A stretch of DNA of 64,000 bases from Bernardetiaceae bacterium (lineage in GTDB: Bacteria; Bacteroidota; Bacteroidia; Cytophagales; Thermoflexibacteraceae). Made by a program: the position numbers and the translations under genes. The notes beneath the pieces were generated by a model. That model searched no databases. It had not been told where the DNA came from and saw only the letters and a list, made by a program, of their open reading frames with translations. Position 1 is the stretch's first letter, and each line of letters begins with the position of its first letter. This document shows positions 17,707 through 25,788 of this stretch, one piece after another. Where the stretch lies: NCBI GenBank assembly GCA_025056255.1, contig JANWVT010000003.1, positions 1 through 64,000 of the forward strand. Direction: 5' to 3'.

Positions 17707-17765
17707 AATTCGCCGTTGTTCATGTACTGCCGCTTATCGCACGTGTAGATGCATGCAGCGGCGAA
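17707..17765 (+). repeat. Dispersed repeat, copy 4, as an imperfect palindrome
   Basis: TTCGCCG (17709-17715) is inverted as CGGCGAA (17759-17765), and the next bases (TTGTTCATG and GCATGCAG) also pair in part. The left arm holds one repeat unit end (TTCGCCGTTG) and a diverged block TTCATGTACTGCC. The copy is degenerate compared with copies 2, 3 and 5. Confidence 0.5.
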
Positions 17766-17880
17766 AAGATTTTGGGGTGTAGAAGAAGGAAAATGCCAAA
17801 ATTCGCAATCCTCAATCCAAACTTCCGTAGCAAGGTTGTTTTTCAGCTACAAAATCCTGTTCGTCTTGCCATTTTACTGA

Positions 17881-17933
17881 TTTAGGTTTTCATAAAACCT
17901 AAACATACGCTAAAAGGTTATCGTAGGGATAAC
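17881..17933. terminator. Two short hairpins in a convergent gap
   Basis: TTTAGGTTTT (17881-17890) pairs perfectly with AAAACCTAAA (17894-17903) around a 3-base loop. Next, GTTATC (17917-17922) pairs with GATAAC (17928-17933). The first is AT-rich in both directions and could stop transcription from either side. Confidence 0.45.
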
Positions 17934-18081
17934 GTACAGCAAGTATGTTCATAGTAAGAGGCCTATCCCTACTTGTTAGAGGAATACTATTCAAAAGTAT
18001 ACTTTTTGTGCCCAATTTCAGTTTTGGTTGTTACACAGGCGCATATCCGAGTAATTTGCGTTAGCTACTCAATGAACATGC

Positions 18082-19242
18082 CTACACGTATTTTTGCACA
18101 TCTTCTACTGTAATTTCCAAGCCACTGCTCATAATAACCAATCGCTCAATCACATTGCGCAGTTCGCGAATATTTCCCGTCCATTCATACTCTTGTAGTG
18201 CTTTCATAGCATCTTCGCTAATGTGCTTTTTGGCTGCCCCGTAGTCTTCGGCAATTTCTTGCAGAAAATAGTCAGCAAGCAGGGGAATATCTTCCTTGCG
18301 TTCCTTTAAAGATGGTACATGAATTACAATCACACTGAGGCGGTGGTAGAGGTCTTCGCGAAAGCGTCCTTGCCTAATTTCTTCTTTGAGGTCTTTGTTA
18401 GTGGCTGCCAGTACGCGAACGTTTATTTTAATTTCTTTGTCGCCACCTACGCGTGTAATTTTATTCTCTTGCAGGGCGCGCAATACTTTTGCTTGTGCCG
18501 AAAGGCTCATGTCACCAATTTCATCTAAAAATAAGGTGCCACCATTGGCTAACTCAAACTTGCCGATGCGTTGTTTGACTGCAGAGGTAAAAGAGCCCTT
18601 CTCATGTCCAAACAATTCACTTTCAATCAGTTCCGATGGAATAGCTGCACAATTGACCTCTATTAATGGTCCTTCGGCACGATTGCTCAAAGCATGAATA
18701 GCTTTGGCAACCAACTCCTTGCCTGAGCCGTTGGAGCCTGTAATCAGCACACGGGCATCGGTGGGTGCTACTTTGGCAATCATTTCTTTTACGTGTCGCA
18801 GCGCCTCCGACTCGCCAATCATACGGCTACCTTTGTTATTGATGATTTTTTTGCGCAACGTGCGAGTTTCTTCTACTAGCGATGACTTGTCTAATGCGTT
18901 GCGCAGTGTAACTAACAAGCGGTTTAAATCTGGTGGTTTAGAAATAAAATCGTAAGCTCCTTTTTTGGTTGCCTCTACAGCGGTTTCAATAGAGCCGTGT
19001 GCTGAAATCATGATAAATTGCGTGTTCTTACCCAGCTCCATTGCTTTTTCCAACACCTCAATGCCATCCATTTTGGGCATTTTTATATCACACAGACAAA
19101 TGTCATAATCATTGGCTTTGAGCTTTTCGAGCCCTTCCTCGCCGTCTTTGGCTTCGTCTACTTCGTATTTTTCATATTCGAGAATTTCCCGCAGCGAGTA
19201 GCGGATGCTTTTTTCATCATCTATAATCAGAACCTTAGGCAT
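18082..19242 (-). CDS. Receiver-AAA+ response regulator of NtrC type, no DNA-binding domain
   Basis: 386 residues. Residues 1-120 are a CheY-like receiver (Asp8/Asp9, phospho-acceptor Asp52 in LCDIKMPKMDG, Lys102). Residues 135-375 are a sigma-54 activator AAA+ domain: Walker A GSNGSGKE (169-176), Walker B FLDEIGDM (238-245). The sigma-contact loop reads GSFTSA (216-221) instead of the usual GAFTGA. The chain ends at VEDVQKYV, so the Fis-type helix-turn-helix is absent. By analogy it is phosphorylated by a sensor kinase and remodels sigma-54 polymerase from solution, or has another partner. No kinase gene is adjacent. The start codon is 91 bases from the divergent DUF2480 gene. Confidence 0.92.
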   Translation of the reverse strand: MPKVLIIDDEKSIRYSLREILEYEKYEVDEAKDGEEGLEKLKANDYDICLCDIKMPKMDGIEVLEKAMELGKNTQFIMISAHGSIETAVEATKKGAYDFISKPPDLNRLLVTLRNALDKSSLVEETRTLRKKIINNKGSRMIGESEALRHVKEMIAKVAPTDARVLITGSNGSGKELVAKAIHALSNRAEGPLIEVNCAAIPSELIESELFGHEKGSFTSAVKQRIGKFELANGGTLFLDEIGDMSLSAQAKVLRALQENKITRVGGDKEIKINVRVLAATNKDLKEEIRQGRFREDLYHRLSVIVIHVPSLKERKEDIPLLADYFLQEIAEDYGAAKKHISEDAMKALQEYEWTGNIRELRNVIERLVIMSSGLEITVEDVQKYV

Positions 19243-19333
19243 ATAGGAACAGTTATGTTAATAGCCTGCCACATTCAAAACAGAAATATGCGGCGATTTT
19301 ATGAATTTTGCAAATAGACAAAAAGGGTATGTT

Positions 19334-19864
19334 ATGAGTGAATCAACAGCTGATAACGATATTATTGTCAATCGGGTTGCCAACAGCGGGCTAATTAGTA
19401 TCGATTTAGAAGATTTTTATCACCCGGGCGAGCGCGTGGTGTACGACCTGAAACAAAATCTTTTTCAGGAGCTGCTATTGCGCGAAAAAGACTTCCGTGA
19501 ATTTCTCAAAACACACGATTGGACACAATATACCGGCAAAAACGTAGCTATCACCTGTTCAGCAGATGCCATTGTGCCCTCATGGGCATATATGCTGCTT
19601 GCGGTACATCTTGCGCCACATGCTAACATGGTCGTTTTCGGGGACTTGGCAGATTTGGAAGACGCTTTGTTTCGCGAAGCACTGGCAAAAATTAACCCCG
19701 AGGACTACCGCAATGCCAAAGTGGTTGTGAAAGGATGTAGCAAATATCCTGTTCCCCTGTCGGCTTATGTAGAACTTAGTCGCAAGTTGCAACCTGTTGT
19801 GGCTTCGCTTATGTATGGCGAACCGTGCAGCACTGTACCGCTATACAAACGCAAAAAATCCTGA
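19334..19864 (+). CDS. DUF2480 family protein
   Basis: A 176-residue cytoplasmic protein of a family confined to Bacteroidota, function unknown. The family pattern is strong: NRVANSGLISIDLEDFY, LLREKDFREFLKTHDW, CSADAIVPSWAYMLLA, VVVKGCSKYPVPLSAYVEL and the end MYGEPCSTVPLYKRKKS. Conserved Cys residues in CSADAIVP, GCSKYPVP and GEPCSTVP look like possible metal ligands, which is an inference. ATG 19334 (MSESTADND) fits the family better than the frame's first codon at 19301. It precedes the SDR gene by 35 bases, so they may form a unit. Confidence 0.88.
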   Translation: MSESTADNDIIVNRVANSGLISIDLEDFYHPGERVVYDLKQNLFQELLLREKDFREFLKTHDWTQYTGKNVAITCSADAIVPSWAYMLLAVHLAPHANMVVFGDLADLEDALFREALAKINPEDYRNAKVVVKGCSKYPVPLSAYVELSRKLQPVVASLMYGEPCSTVPLYKRKKS

Positions 19865-19899
19865 TTTTTTTAGTAACTACTGCAAATTTGATTGTTCTT

Positions 19900-20610
19900 A
19901 TGCAACACTTGTTAGCAGTGATTACAGGCGGAAGCCGAGGTATTGGCAAAGCTATTGCAGAGCAATTTGCTGCCATAGGTTTCAACTTAGTACTTTGTTC
20001 GCGTAATCAAGCAAATGTACAGGCTGCCGCCCAAGCCATTAGCAACCAATATGGAGTACAGGTACACGCATTTGCCGCTGACCTTTCCGAGAAAAAGTAT
20101 GTTGGAGAATTTGCCAATTTTATTCACAAATTGGAAAAGCCCGTAGATGTGCTGGTGAATAACACTGGCATTTTTATGCCCGGACAAATTCACAATGAGG
20201 CAGAGGGCATATTGGAACAGCAGATAGCCACTAACTTGTACAGTGCTTATCATCTCACCCGCGCTCTGTTACCGGCAATGATGGAGCGCCGTGAAGGGCA
20301 TATTTTCAACATATGTTCAACGGCAAGCATCACTGCATATACCAACGGTGGGAGTTACTGTATCTCCAAATTTGCACTACTGGGTATGAGCAAAGTTTTG
20401 CGCCAAGAAATGAAGCCATATAACATCCGTGTAACAGCTATTTTGCCCGGCGCTACCTTAACTGATAGCTGGGCAGGAGTAGACTTGCCCGAGTCGCGCT
20501 TTATGCCAGCCCAAGACATCGGGAAAGCCGTAGTAGCCGCATGGCAACTCTCTAAATACACAGTAGTGGAAGAACTGCTGTTGCGCCCGCAATTAGGCGA
20601 CATTGAATAG
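19900..20610 (+). CDS. Short-chain dehydrogenase/reductase
   Basis: A 236-residue Rossmann-fold NAD(P)H-dependent oxidoreductase. The cofactor loop is VITGGSRGIGKAIAE, followed by VLVNNTGIF, the catalytic Ser in NICSTASIT, and YCISK containing the catalytic Tyr and Lys. It resembles FabG-like reductases but lies outside any fatty acid gene cluster; the substrate is not predictable. ATG 19900 is chosen because it places the beta1 strand (LLAVITGG) at the N-terminus, as in relatives; the frame runs back to 19825 inside the DUF2480 gene. Confidence 0.92.
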   Translation: MQHLLAVITGGSRGIGKAIAEQFAAIGFNLVLCSRNQANVQAAAQAISNQYGVQVHAFAADLSEKKYVGEFANFIHKLEKPVDVLVNNTGIFMPGQIHNEAEGILEQQIATNLYSAYHLTRALLPAMMERREGHIFNICSTASITAYTNGGSYCISKFALLGMSKVLRQEMKPYNIRVTAILPGATLTDSWAGVDLPESRFMPAQDIGKAVVAAWQLSKYTVVEELLLRPQLGDIE

Positions 20611-21087
20611 GAGCGTATTCAGCATTTGAAAAAATTAATTTGCACGTTGCACGTTGCCGTTGCACGTTGCCGTTGTTCGTGTCCCCACAAACAACTCATC
20701 AACATCGCAGCAAATATTGCTGCTTAGGAAAATGCAAAATCAAGACAAGACTTATCGCTCTGGATTGAGTTGTAAAAACCTGTCTGCCTTTTTCCCACCA
20801 CCAAGCGAGAATGTTTGCCGCAAGCACAACAAAATATGAAATGTTTGATTAGTTATCATTATCCAACAACTCTAAGCAGTAAACAAGTACAAAAATATTT
20901 GAGAAATTGATGCACATCCGTAAAAATCTGTATTAATTTGTTGCAGGCAAAGGCAGGCAGATGCGGAGCGACTTCTTGAAAAAGTGCAATAAGCCGCGCA
21001 TCTCCCCTACTGCCCTTTGGCTTGCACAATTTTCTTCAAGAGTTGCTGACTATTAATCATCAGACCTTTGCATAAAAACTTATACCT
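20611..21087. other. 477-bp intergenic region, no gene
   Basis: Between the SDR and UPF0173 genes, both plus. Repeat copy 5 sits at 20643-20698. Beyond it, 20700-21087 is AT-rich and without a supported gene. A weak promoter-like pair for the UPF0173 gene (TTG near 21041, GACCTTTGC near 21063) is seen but is off-consensus. Confidence 0.5.
20643..20698 (+). repeat. Dispersed 13-bp-unit repeat, copy 5
   Basis: A partial unit (20643-20649), two full units CACGTTGCCGTTG (20650-20662 and 20663-20675) and the terminal block TTCGTGTCCCCAC (20676-20688), then AAACAAC. GTTGTTCGTG and CACAAACAAC around the block pair into a short hairpin. This copy is the clearest consensus of the family. Confidence 0.85.
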
Positions 21088-21771
21088 ATGAAAATCACTT
21101 ATTTGGGACATGCCTGCTTCTTGGTTGAATTTGGCGGCAAAAATCTTCTGTTCGACCCTTTCATCACTGCTAACCCTTTGGCAAGCCACATTGATTGGCA
21201 GCAAATCAAAGCCGACTACATCCTCATTACGCACGGACACCAAGACCATGTGTTAGATGTAGAAGCCATCGCCAAAAATACCGATGCAACGCTGATTTCC
21301 AACTTTGAAATCATCACTTGGTTCAGTGAAAAAGGACTGAAAAAAAGCCACGCTATGAATCACGGTGGCAAGGCTTCTTTCGAGTTTGGAACCGTTAAAT
21401 ACGTCCATGCGGTGCACTCCAGCCTATTGCCCGATGGCAGCAATGGTGGCAATCCCGGAGGCTTTGTAGTATGGGGTGAGTCTGGCTGCTTTTATGCAGC
21501 AGGCGATACAGCGCTTACACAAGATATGCAACTTATTCCGCTCACTTGTCCTCAGTTAGACGTAGCTATTTTGCCAATTGGCGACAACTTCACTATGGGC
21601 TACGAAGACGCTGCCCTTGCTGCCGATTTTGTACAATGCAACAAGGTTTTAGGCATTCACTACAATACCTTCCCGCCTATCACCATTGACACTGAAAAAG
21701 CACAAGCCTATTTTGCCAGTAAAGGTAAGGAATTACTCCTTCCAAAAGTGGGTGAAAGCGTTACAATATAA
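21088..21771 (+). CDS. UPF0173 metal-dependent hydrolase (MBL fold)
   Basis: A 227-residue metallo-beta-lactamase-fold protein of the UPF0173/YtkL family. The start MKITYLGHACFLVE is characteristic, and the metal site shows as THGHQDH with later Asp in AAGDTALT and His in LGIHYNTFPPI. Cytoplasmic; substrate unknown. Monocistronic: a terminator follows at 21824. Confidence 0.93.
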   Translation: MKITYLGHACFLVEFGGKNLLFDPFITANPLASHIDWQQIKADYILITHGHQDHVLDVEAIAKNTDATLISNFEIITWFSEKGLKKSHAMNHGGKASFEFGTVKYVHAVHSSLLPDGSNGGNPGGFVVWGESGCFYAAGDTALTQDMQLIPLTCPQLDVAILPIGDNFTMGYEDAALAADFVQCNKVLGIHYNTFPPITIDTEKAQAYFASKGKELLLPKVGESVTI

Positions 21772-21823
21772 CTTAAAGCAAACGATGTAAGACTAACTCC
21801 ACAAATCTGCACTTTTCAAATCA

Positions 21824-21870
21824 AAGGCTTGCTGTTATGCCACTGGTTTAATAGCAAGCCTTCTTATTAA
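21824..21870 (+). terminator. Hairpin after the UPF0173 gene
   Basis: AAGGCTTGCT (21824-21833) pairs perfectly with AGCAAGCCTT (21853-21862); TTA/TAA inside extends the stem. The tail CTTATTAA is only moderately T-rich. Confidence 0.6.
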
Positions 21871-22043
21871 GCCGTATGTTGTTTTGTCTCTACAATTAGA
21901 AAAATGAAATAACAGCAGAGTTTGCAGAGCAAATTAGATGCGCATAGCATCAACCGATACATTGACCCATTCAACAGTGCGTGTAAATTAATTTTTCTAA
22001 CACTCAATTTTAACACGTAAATGGAGAAAAAATTACCATTTGT

Positions 22044-22793
22044 TTACAGCTGCGGTATCAACGCATATAATATTGGCTTACTCGGCGAAGCATCCATCAT
22101 TAAGCTAATAATATTGAGCTGGAGTACATATGCTCCGTCGGGAATATGATTAGGTACATAAATCAGCTCGGTGATGGTGCAATGCCGACGTGTTGCTTGT
22201 GGGTATTGCCAAAAATTGCGGTGCATGAGCAATTTGCCTCCATCCTGCTCCTTATCTACCGAAGGCAAATCGCAGAGCAAGTGCTGCACACCCTTAGCGG
22301 CTAATAATAGCCCACAGTCTGGATGAAAATAAGGCGGATTGGTGCCAGAGTAGTGGCGCGTTTTTTTGTCTTCTGTATTTGGCAATGTCCTGACTATCAA
22401 TGCTTCCGGAGTGTTTTGACTCATCGCTTCTTCTAACTGCTCTGGAAAAATACAAAGGTCGCCGTTGGGAGTTGGCTGTGGTTGTAAACTTATCAGACGT
22501 GCGGTAAATAAAAACTGCCGCAAGCACTCATGAATGGTTACAGGTTCGGCGGTAATATGTCCGTAACATTCTGTGTGTGTGCCGTTTCCATGTGGGGTAA
22601 TGTGTAGGCGTTGATAGTTACAACTACCTCCCGCTGCTACGCTTCCTACAAAGCTATCTCCAAAGGTAATGACCTGAGCTGTTGGTTGTTCTGCATAGTA
22701 ACAGTTCGGATTATATCCATTTAGTTGCACAGGCAAAGAAATATCTATGGGTTGAGCAGTATCTATACCAAACTTAGGAGTATGTAATATCAT
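22044..22793 (-). CDS. Cyclase family protein (kynurenine formamidase-like)
   Basis: A 249-residue metal-dependent hydrolase of the cyclase superfamily. The metal motif HGNGTHTECYGHI is seen near residue 75, with Glu where many members have Asp. PIDISLPVQLNG at the start and LLCDLPSVDKEQDGGKLLMH later are typical. Members hydrolyse N-formylkynurenine or other amides; the substrate here is open. I took ATG 22793, which gives a normal N-terminus; the frame extends to 22919 into the divergent gene. The start codon lies only 52 bases from the GTG of the divergent surface-protein gene, so the two share a very short control region. Confidence 0.87.
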   Translation of the reverse strand: MILHTPKFGIDTAQPIDISLPVQLNGYNPNCYYAEQPTAQVITFGDSFVGSVAAGGSCNYQRLHITPHGNGTHTECYGHITAEPVTIHECLRQFLFTARLISLQPQPTPNGDLCIFPEQLEEAMSQNTPEALIVRTLPNTEDKKTRHYSGTNPPYFHPDCGLLLAAKGVQHLLCDLPSVDKEQDGGKLLMHRNFWQYPQATRRHCTITELIYVPNHIPDGAYVLQLNIISLMMDASPSKPILYALIPQL

Positions 22794-22845
22794 GGAAAGG
22801 AATAATTTTTGTGAACACTTTTTTTTTACTGATAAAAAAACTGTC

Positions 22846-23271
22846 GTGAAAAGCAAATACCAGTACCTTCCTATACTCTTGCTATTACATATCTTCGCCT
22901 TGTCTTCTAATTTCGCCAAGGCTCAATGTGAAGCTGTTCCTTCTGTGCCTACTCCATCGAACATTGCACCCATTGCTTGCCAAGCTAACTCCATAGTTGA
23001 CAATCAAAATGTTAATAATGGCAATCTTGGTTTTTTAAATAGTACAAACATCAACCAATTAACCATTAATAATGGTGGCACGGCTGTTTTTTGCAATAAT
23101 GCAAATGTACTAAATAACCTTATCATGAATGGAAATAGCCGGTTACATATTAATGGCACCTCTACGTTACCTAACGGAGGTAACTTGGGCAATAACGCCG
23201 TTATTGTAGTACAGAACGGTGGAACACTCACTACTTCCAGAAGCAACTACAACAACGCAACCATTTTGTAG
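22846..23271 (+). CDS. Surface protein, 5' part of a frameshifted gene
   Basis: Residues from GTG 22846 give a good signal peptide (basic KSK, LPILLLLHIFAL, cleavage after FAKA). An ATG at 22792 is in frame but would add 18 residues ahead of the signal. The mature part is a beta-helix-like repeat rich in Asn and Gly (INQLTINNGGTAVF, VIVVQNGGTLTT). The frame stops at TAG 23269. One extra T in the TTTT run at 23264-23267 would restore reading into the next frame with the repeat intact (NATI, then FVV, SGGTLNLN). This and 23272-24461 are therefore two halves of one gene of about 538 codons. A sequencing slip in a homopolymer and a genuine mutation are both possible. Confidence 0.75.
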   Translation: MKSKYQYLPILLLLHIFALSSNFAKAQCEAVPSVPTPSNIAPIACQANSIVDNQNVNNGNLGFLNSTNINQLTINNGGTAVFCNNANVLNNLIMNGNSRLHINGTSTLPNGGNLGNNAVIVVQNGGTLTTSRSNYNNATIL

Positions 23272-24461
23272 TAAGAAGCGGCGGCACGCTAAACTTGAAC
23301 GCCAACTTTGAAAATGCAACCATTATTATCGAGAGCGGCGGTACAGTCAATTTGAATGTTTCGTCCTTCAATCAAAACGTAACAGTTGTAGTAAACTCCG
23401 GTGCAACTTTGAACATTAACCAAAACCTTACTTTGAATCAAAATACTCGCATCATCAACTACGGAATTATCAATACCACTCGCCACATCACTTTGCAAGG
23501 CAATCCTTCACGCATTTTTAATGCTACCAACGCTGCTCGTTTCAATATGGGCAATTTAACTATTAACACAGGTGGCAGACTGGTTAACTATGGCGGGGTA
23601 AGTACTGAGGAGCTGACTATTAACGGCGGAGATAGCGGACAAAGTATCTGTATGGCAGCCAACACCGCTATTAGCGTACAACGGGTGAATGCAAACAATC
23701 TTGCCAATAGTGTGCAAGCACCGCAAGAAGCTGCCTGTTTTCGCATCAGAGGCACAGCGGCTAATCAATTTAATCAAGTTTTAACTAACTCTACTGGGCT
23801 TACTGTATGCACCCCAACAGGAATGGCACCTTCTACCGGCGGAGCAGCCAGCAGCAATAATGGTTTTGGCGCAGCAACCATAGCCTCTAATTGCAATAGC
23901 GACGCACTCTGCAACAGTATTTTACCTGTAACTTGGGTTAGTTTTAGCGCTGAGTGGCAAGATAATGATTGCGCATTGTTACAGTGGAGCACTGCCTCAG
24001 AGTTTGAAAATAGCCATTTTGATGTTTTGCGCAGTACTGACGGCTTTTATTTCGAAAACATAGGCAAGCTACCAGCTGCCGGCTATAGCAACGAACTTCA
24101 AACTTATGTTTATACCGACTGTTTTTCTCCCTCTTCTATTGTGTATTATCGCATTCGTCAAAATGATTTCAGCGGCACAAGTAGCTACTCTAAAATAGTT
24201 GCTATTACTCGGCAACCCACAACAGAATGGCAATCTGCGCTTGATAAAGGAGGAGTGAAGATAACTGTTTATCAAAATGTTTTGCGCTTACAGTTAACAC
24301 TGACGGATTTATTAGGCAAAACTCTTAACCATGAAACCTTACAGCTGGAGAAGGGAGAACACTTTATTCCTTTATCTTTGACGGTAAAAGGCGCTTATTT
24401 ACTGCATTTAAAATCGCAGCGTCGGGAGTGTACCCATAAGTTTTTCGTTGTTCAGCACTAA
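23272..24461 (+). CDS. Surface protein, 3' part of the frameshifted gene, degenerate T9SS-like end
   Basis: The first in-frame initiation codon is TTG 23295, but coding similarity runs straight on from the 5' part. It continues the repeats (ATIIIESGGTVNLNV, VTVVVNSGATLNIN). From about 23920 it has the module shared with the gene at 2-1957 (LPVTWVSFSAEW, then YYRIRQNDFSG and SYSKIV). The C-terminus resembles a type A sorting domain (LTDLLGKTLNHE, then GAYLLHL and HKFFVV). The hallmark YPNP turn and the first strands appear lost: the region reads VYQNVLRLQL. Alone this half has no signal peptide and would not be exported. The next gene begins 5 bases downstream. Confidence 0.75.
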
Positions 24462-24466
24462 CAGCT

Positions 24467-25444
24467 ATGCAAACAGTTCGCTGGGGTATTATGGGCTTGG
24501 GCAAAATTGCACGCCGTTTTGCCGAAGATTTAAGTTTAACAACCGATAATCAGTTAGTCGCAGTAGCATCGCGCACACGTGAAAATGCACAACAGTTTGC
24601 CAAACAATACGGTGCAAAGTATTGGTTCGACCAATTTGAAGCGCTCGCTTGTTGCCCAGAAGTAGATATAGTTTACATAGCCACTCCCCATACCGACCAC
24701 TACCCTTTGACTTTGCTAGCATTGCAGCAAGGAAAACACGTGCTTTGCGAAAAACCCATGGGTATCAATGCCAAAGAAGTAGTTGCTATGCAACAATTGG
24801 CTGCTGAGAAGAGACTGTTTTTAATGGAAGCTCTGTGGACACGTTACATGCCTTCTTATCAAGTCATGCTGGAGTGGTTACCGCAAATTGGTATTATTAA
24901 GCAATTGCGCGCCGATTTTGGTTTTGCAGCCCGCGTTTCCCAAGAGCATCGTCTTATGAATAAAGCCAAAGGCGGAGGCGCTTTGTTAGATATCGGTATC
25001 TATCCCGTTTTCTTAGCCTTGCAAGTGTTGGGCATACCCGAAAACATTAGTGCAACTGCCACTTTGCTTAGCTCAGGAATAGATGCTGCTTGCCAAATTG
25101 ACTTTGACTATCCTCAACAAGGTGCAAAAGCATTGCTTACGTGTACTATTTTGCAAGATACAGCATCGGAGGCTGTCGTTATTGGCGAAAATGGCAATAT
25201 TCACATGGCTAAACCTTGGCATAGTTGGGGGGCTGTAACACTACAGCTAACAGGCAAACCGCCCCTCACTTTTACGCCCGAAAAACGAGGTAATGGTTTA
25301 TGGCTGGAAACTAACGCTGCTGCTCAGGCTATACGCACAGGAAAATTGGAAGAGCCTTTGATGCCGCATGCTGTCAGCTTGCAAATTGCCCATGTATTAG
25401 ATGCCATTCGGGGGCAAATTGGGCTTCGCTATTCACAAGATTGA
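24467..25444 (+). CDS. Gfo/Idh/MocA family oxidoreductase
   Basis: A 325-residue NAD(P)-dependent sugar or cyclitol dehydrogenase. The Rossmann start RWGIMGLGKIARRFAEDL, the VDIVYIATPHTDHYPLTLLA segment and the EKP motif (HVLCEKPMGINAKEV) are diagnostic; ALWTRYMPSYQ follows as in trans-dihydrodiol dehydrogenase-like members. Cytoplasmic; substrate unknown. It starts 5 bases after the surface-protein stop, which implies co-transcription with that gene, although they have no obvious shared role. Confidence 0.93.
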   Translation: MQTVRWGIMGLGKIARRFAEDLSLTTDNQLVAVASRTRENAQQFAKQYGAKYWFDQFEALACCPEVDIVYIATPHTDHYPLTLLALQQGKHVLCEKPMGINAKEVVAMQQLAAEKRLFLMEALWTRYMPSYQVMLEWLPQIGIIKQLRADFGFAARVSQEHRLMNKAKGGGALLDIGIYPVFLALQVLGIPENISATATLLSSGIDAACQIDFDYPQQGAKALLTCTILQDTASEAVVIGENGNIHMAKPWHSWGAVTLQLTGKPPLTFTPEKRGNGLWLETNAAAQAIRTGKLEEPLMPHAVSLQIAHVLDAIRGQIGLRYSQD

Positions 25445-25788
25445 TGGCGTATGCGAGTTAAGATGAGCTTGATAGTTAGCCAGCACTTTGTACTTGCCAA
25501 AAAAAATTACTTGCTGGTGGATTGAAAACACGAATAATGGCACATGCAACGGCGGCGTAGGAATTGATTTTTTAACTACTTAATTGTGTAGCTTTATTAG
25601 AAACGCAAACGACTGCTAAACTACTCCAATTGGGTAAAAAATGTGCTTGTGCCTAGCGCAGCAATAATAGCAACCATATTCACTCTGACCTTGTTTAAAC
25701 ATTACCCTGTACATGCTCCATCCTGTCTCCCTAATTGGCTTGTGGATAGATGCACGCTGATTTTGAAAATGTTACTTTGCACAAATGT
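25445..25788. other. 344-bp convergent intergenic region, no gene
   Basis: Between the oxidoreductase (plus) and amino acid permease (minus) stops. It holds repeat copy 6. I see no gene or clear terminator in the rest. Confidence 0.5.
25524..25560 (-). repeat. Dispersed 13-bp-unit repeat, copy 6 (minus, short)
   Basis: Read on the minus strand: TACGCCGCCGTTG (25547-25559), a 12-base diverged unit, then TTCGTGTTTTC (25524-25534), the terminal block of the family. One good unit only. Confidence 0.6.

Larger units (their letters stand above)
17575..18081. other. 507-bp convergent intergenic region with repeats, no gene
   Basis: Between the hydrolase (plus) and the AAA+ regulator (minus) stops. 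Contents: repeat copy 4 (17707-17765) and two hairpins at 17881-17933. No supported gene; the open frame at 17664-17885 runs through the repeat and shows no protein-like pattern. Confidence 0.55.

Noticed and set aside
22792-22845. ATG 22792 as the start of the surface-protein gene
   Set aside because: It overlaps the divergent cyclase start codon and puts 18 polar residues ahead of the signal peptide; GTG 22846 gives a normal signal.
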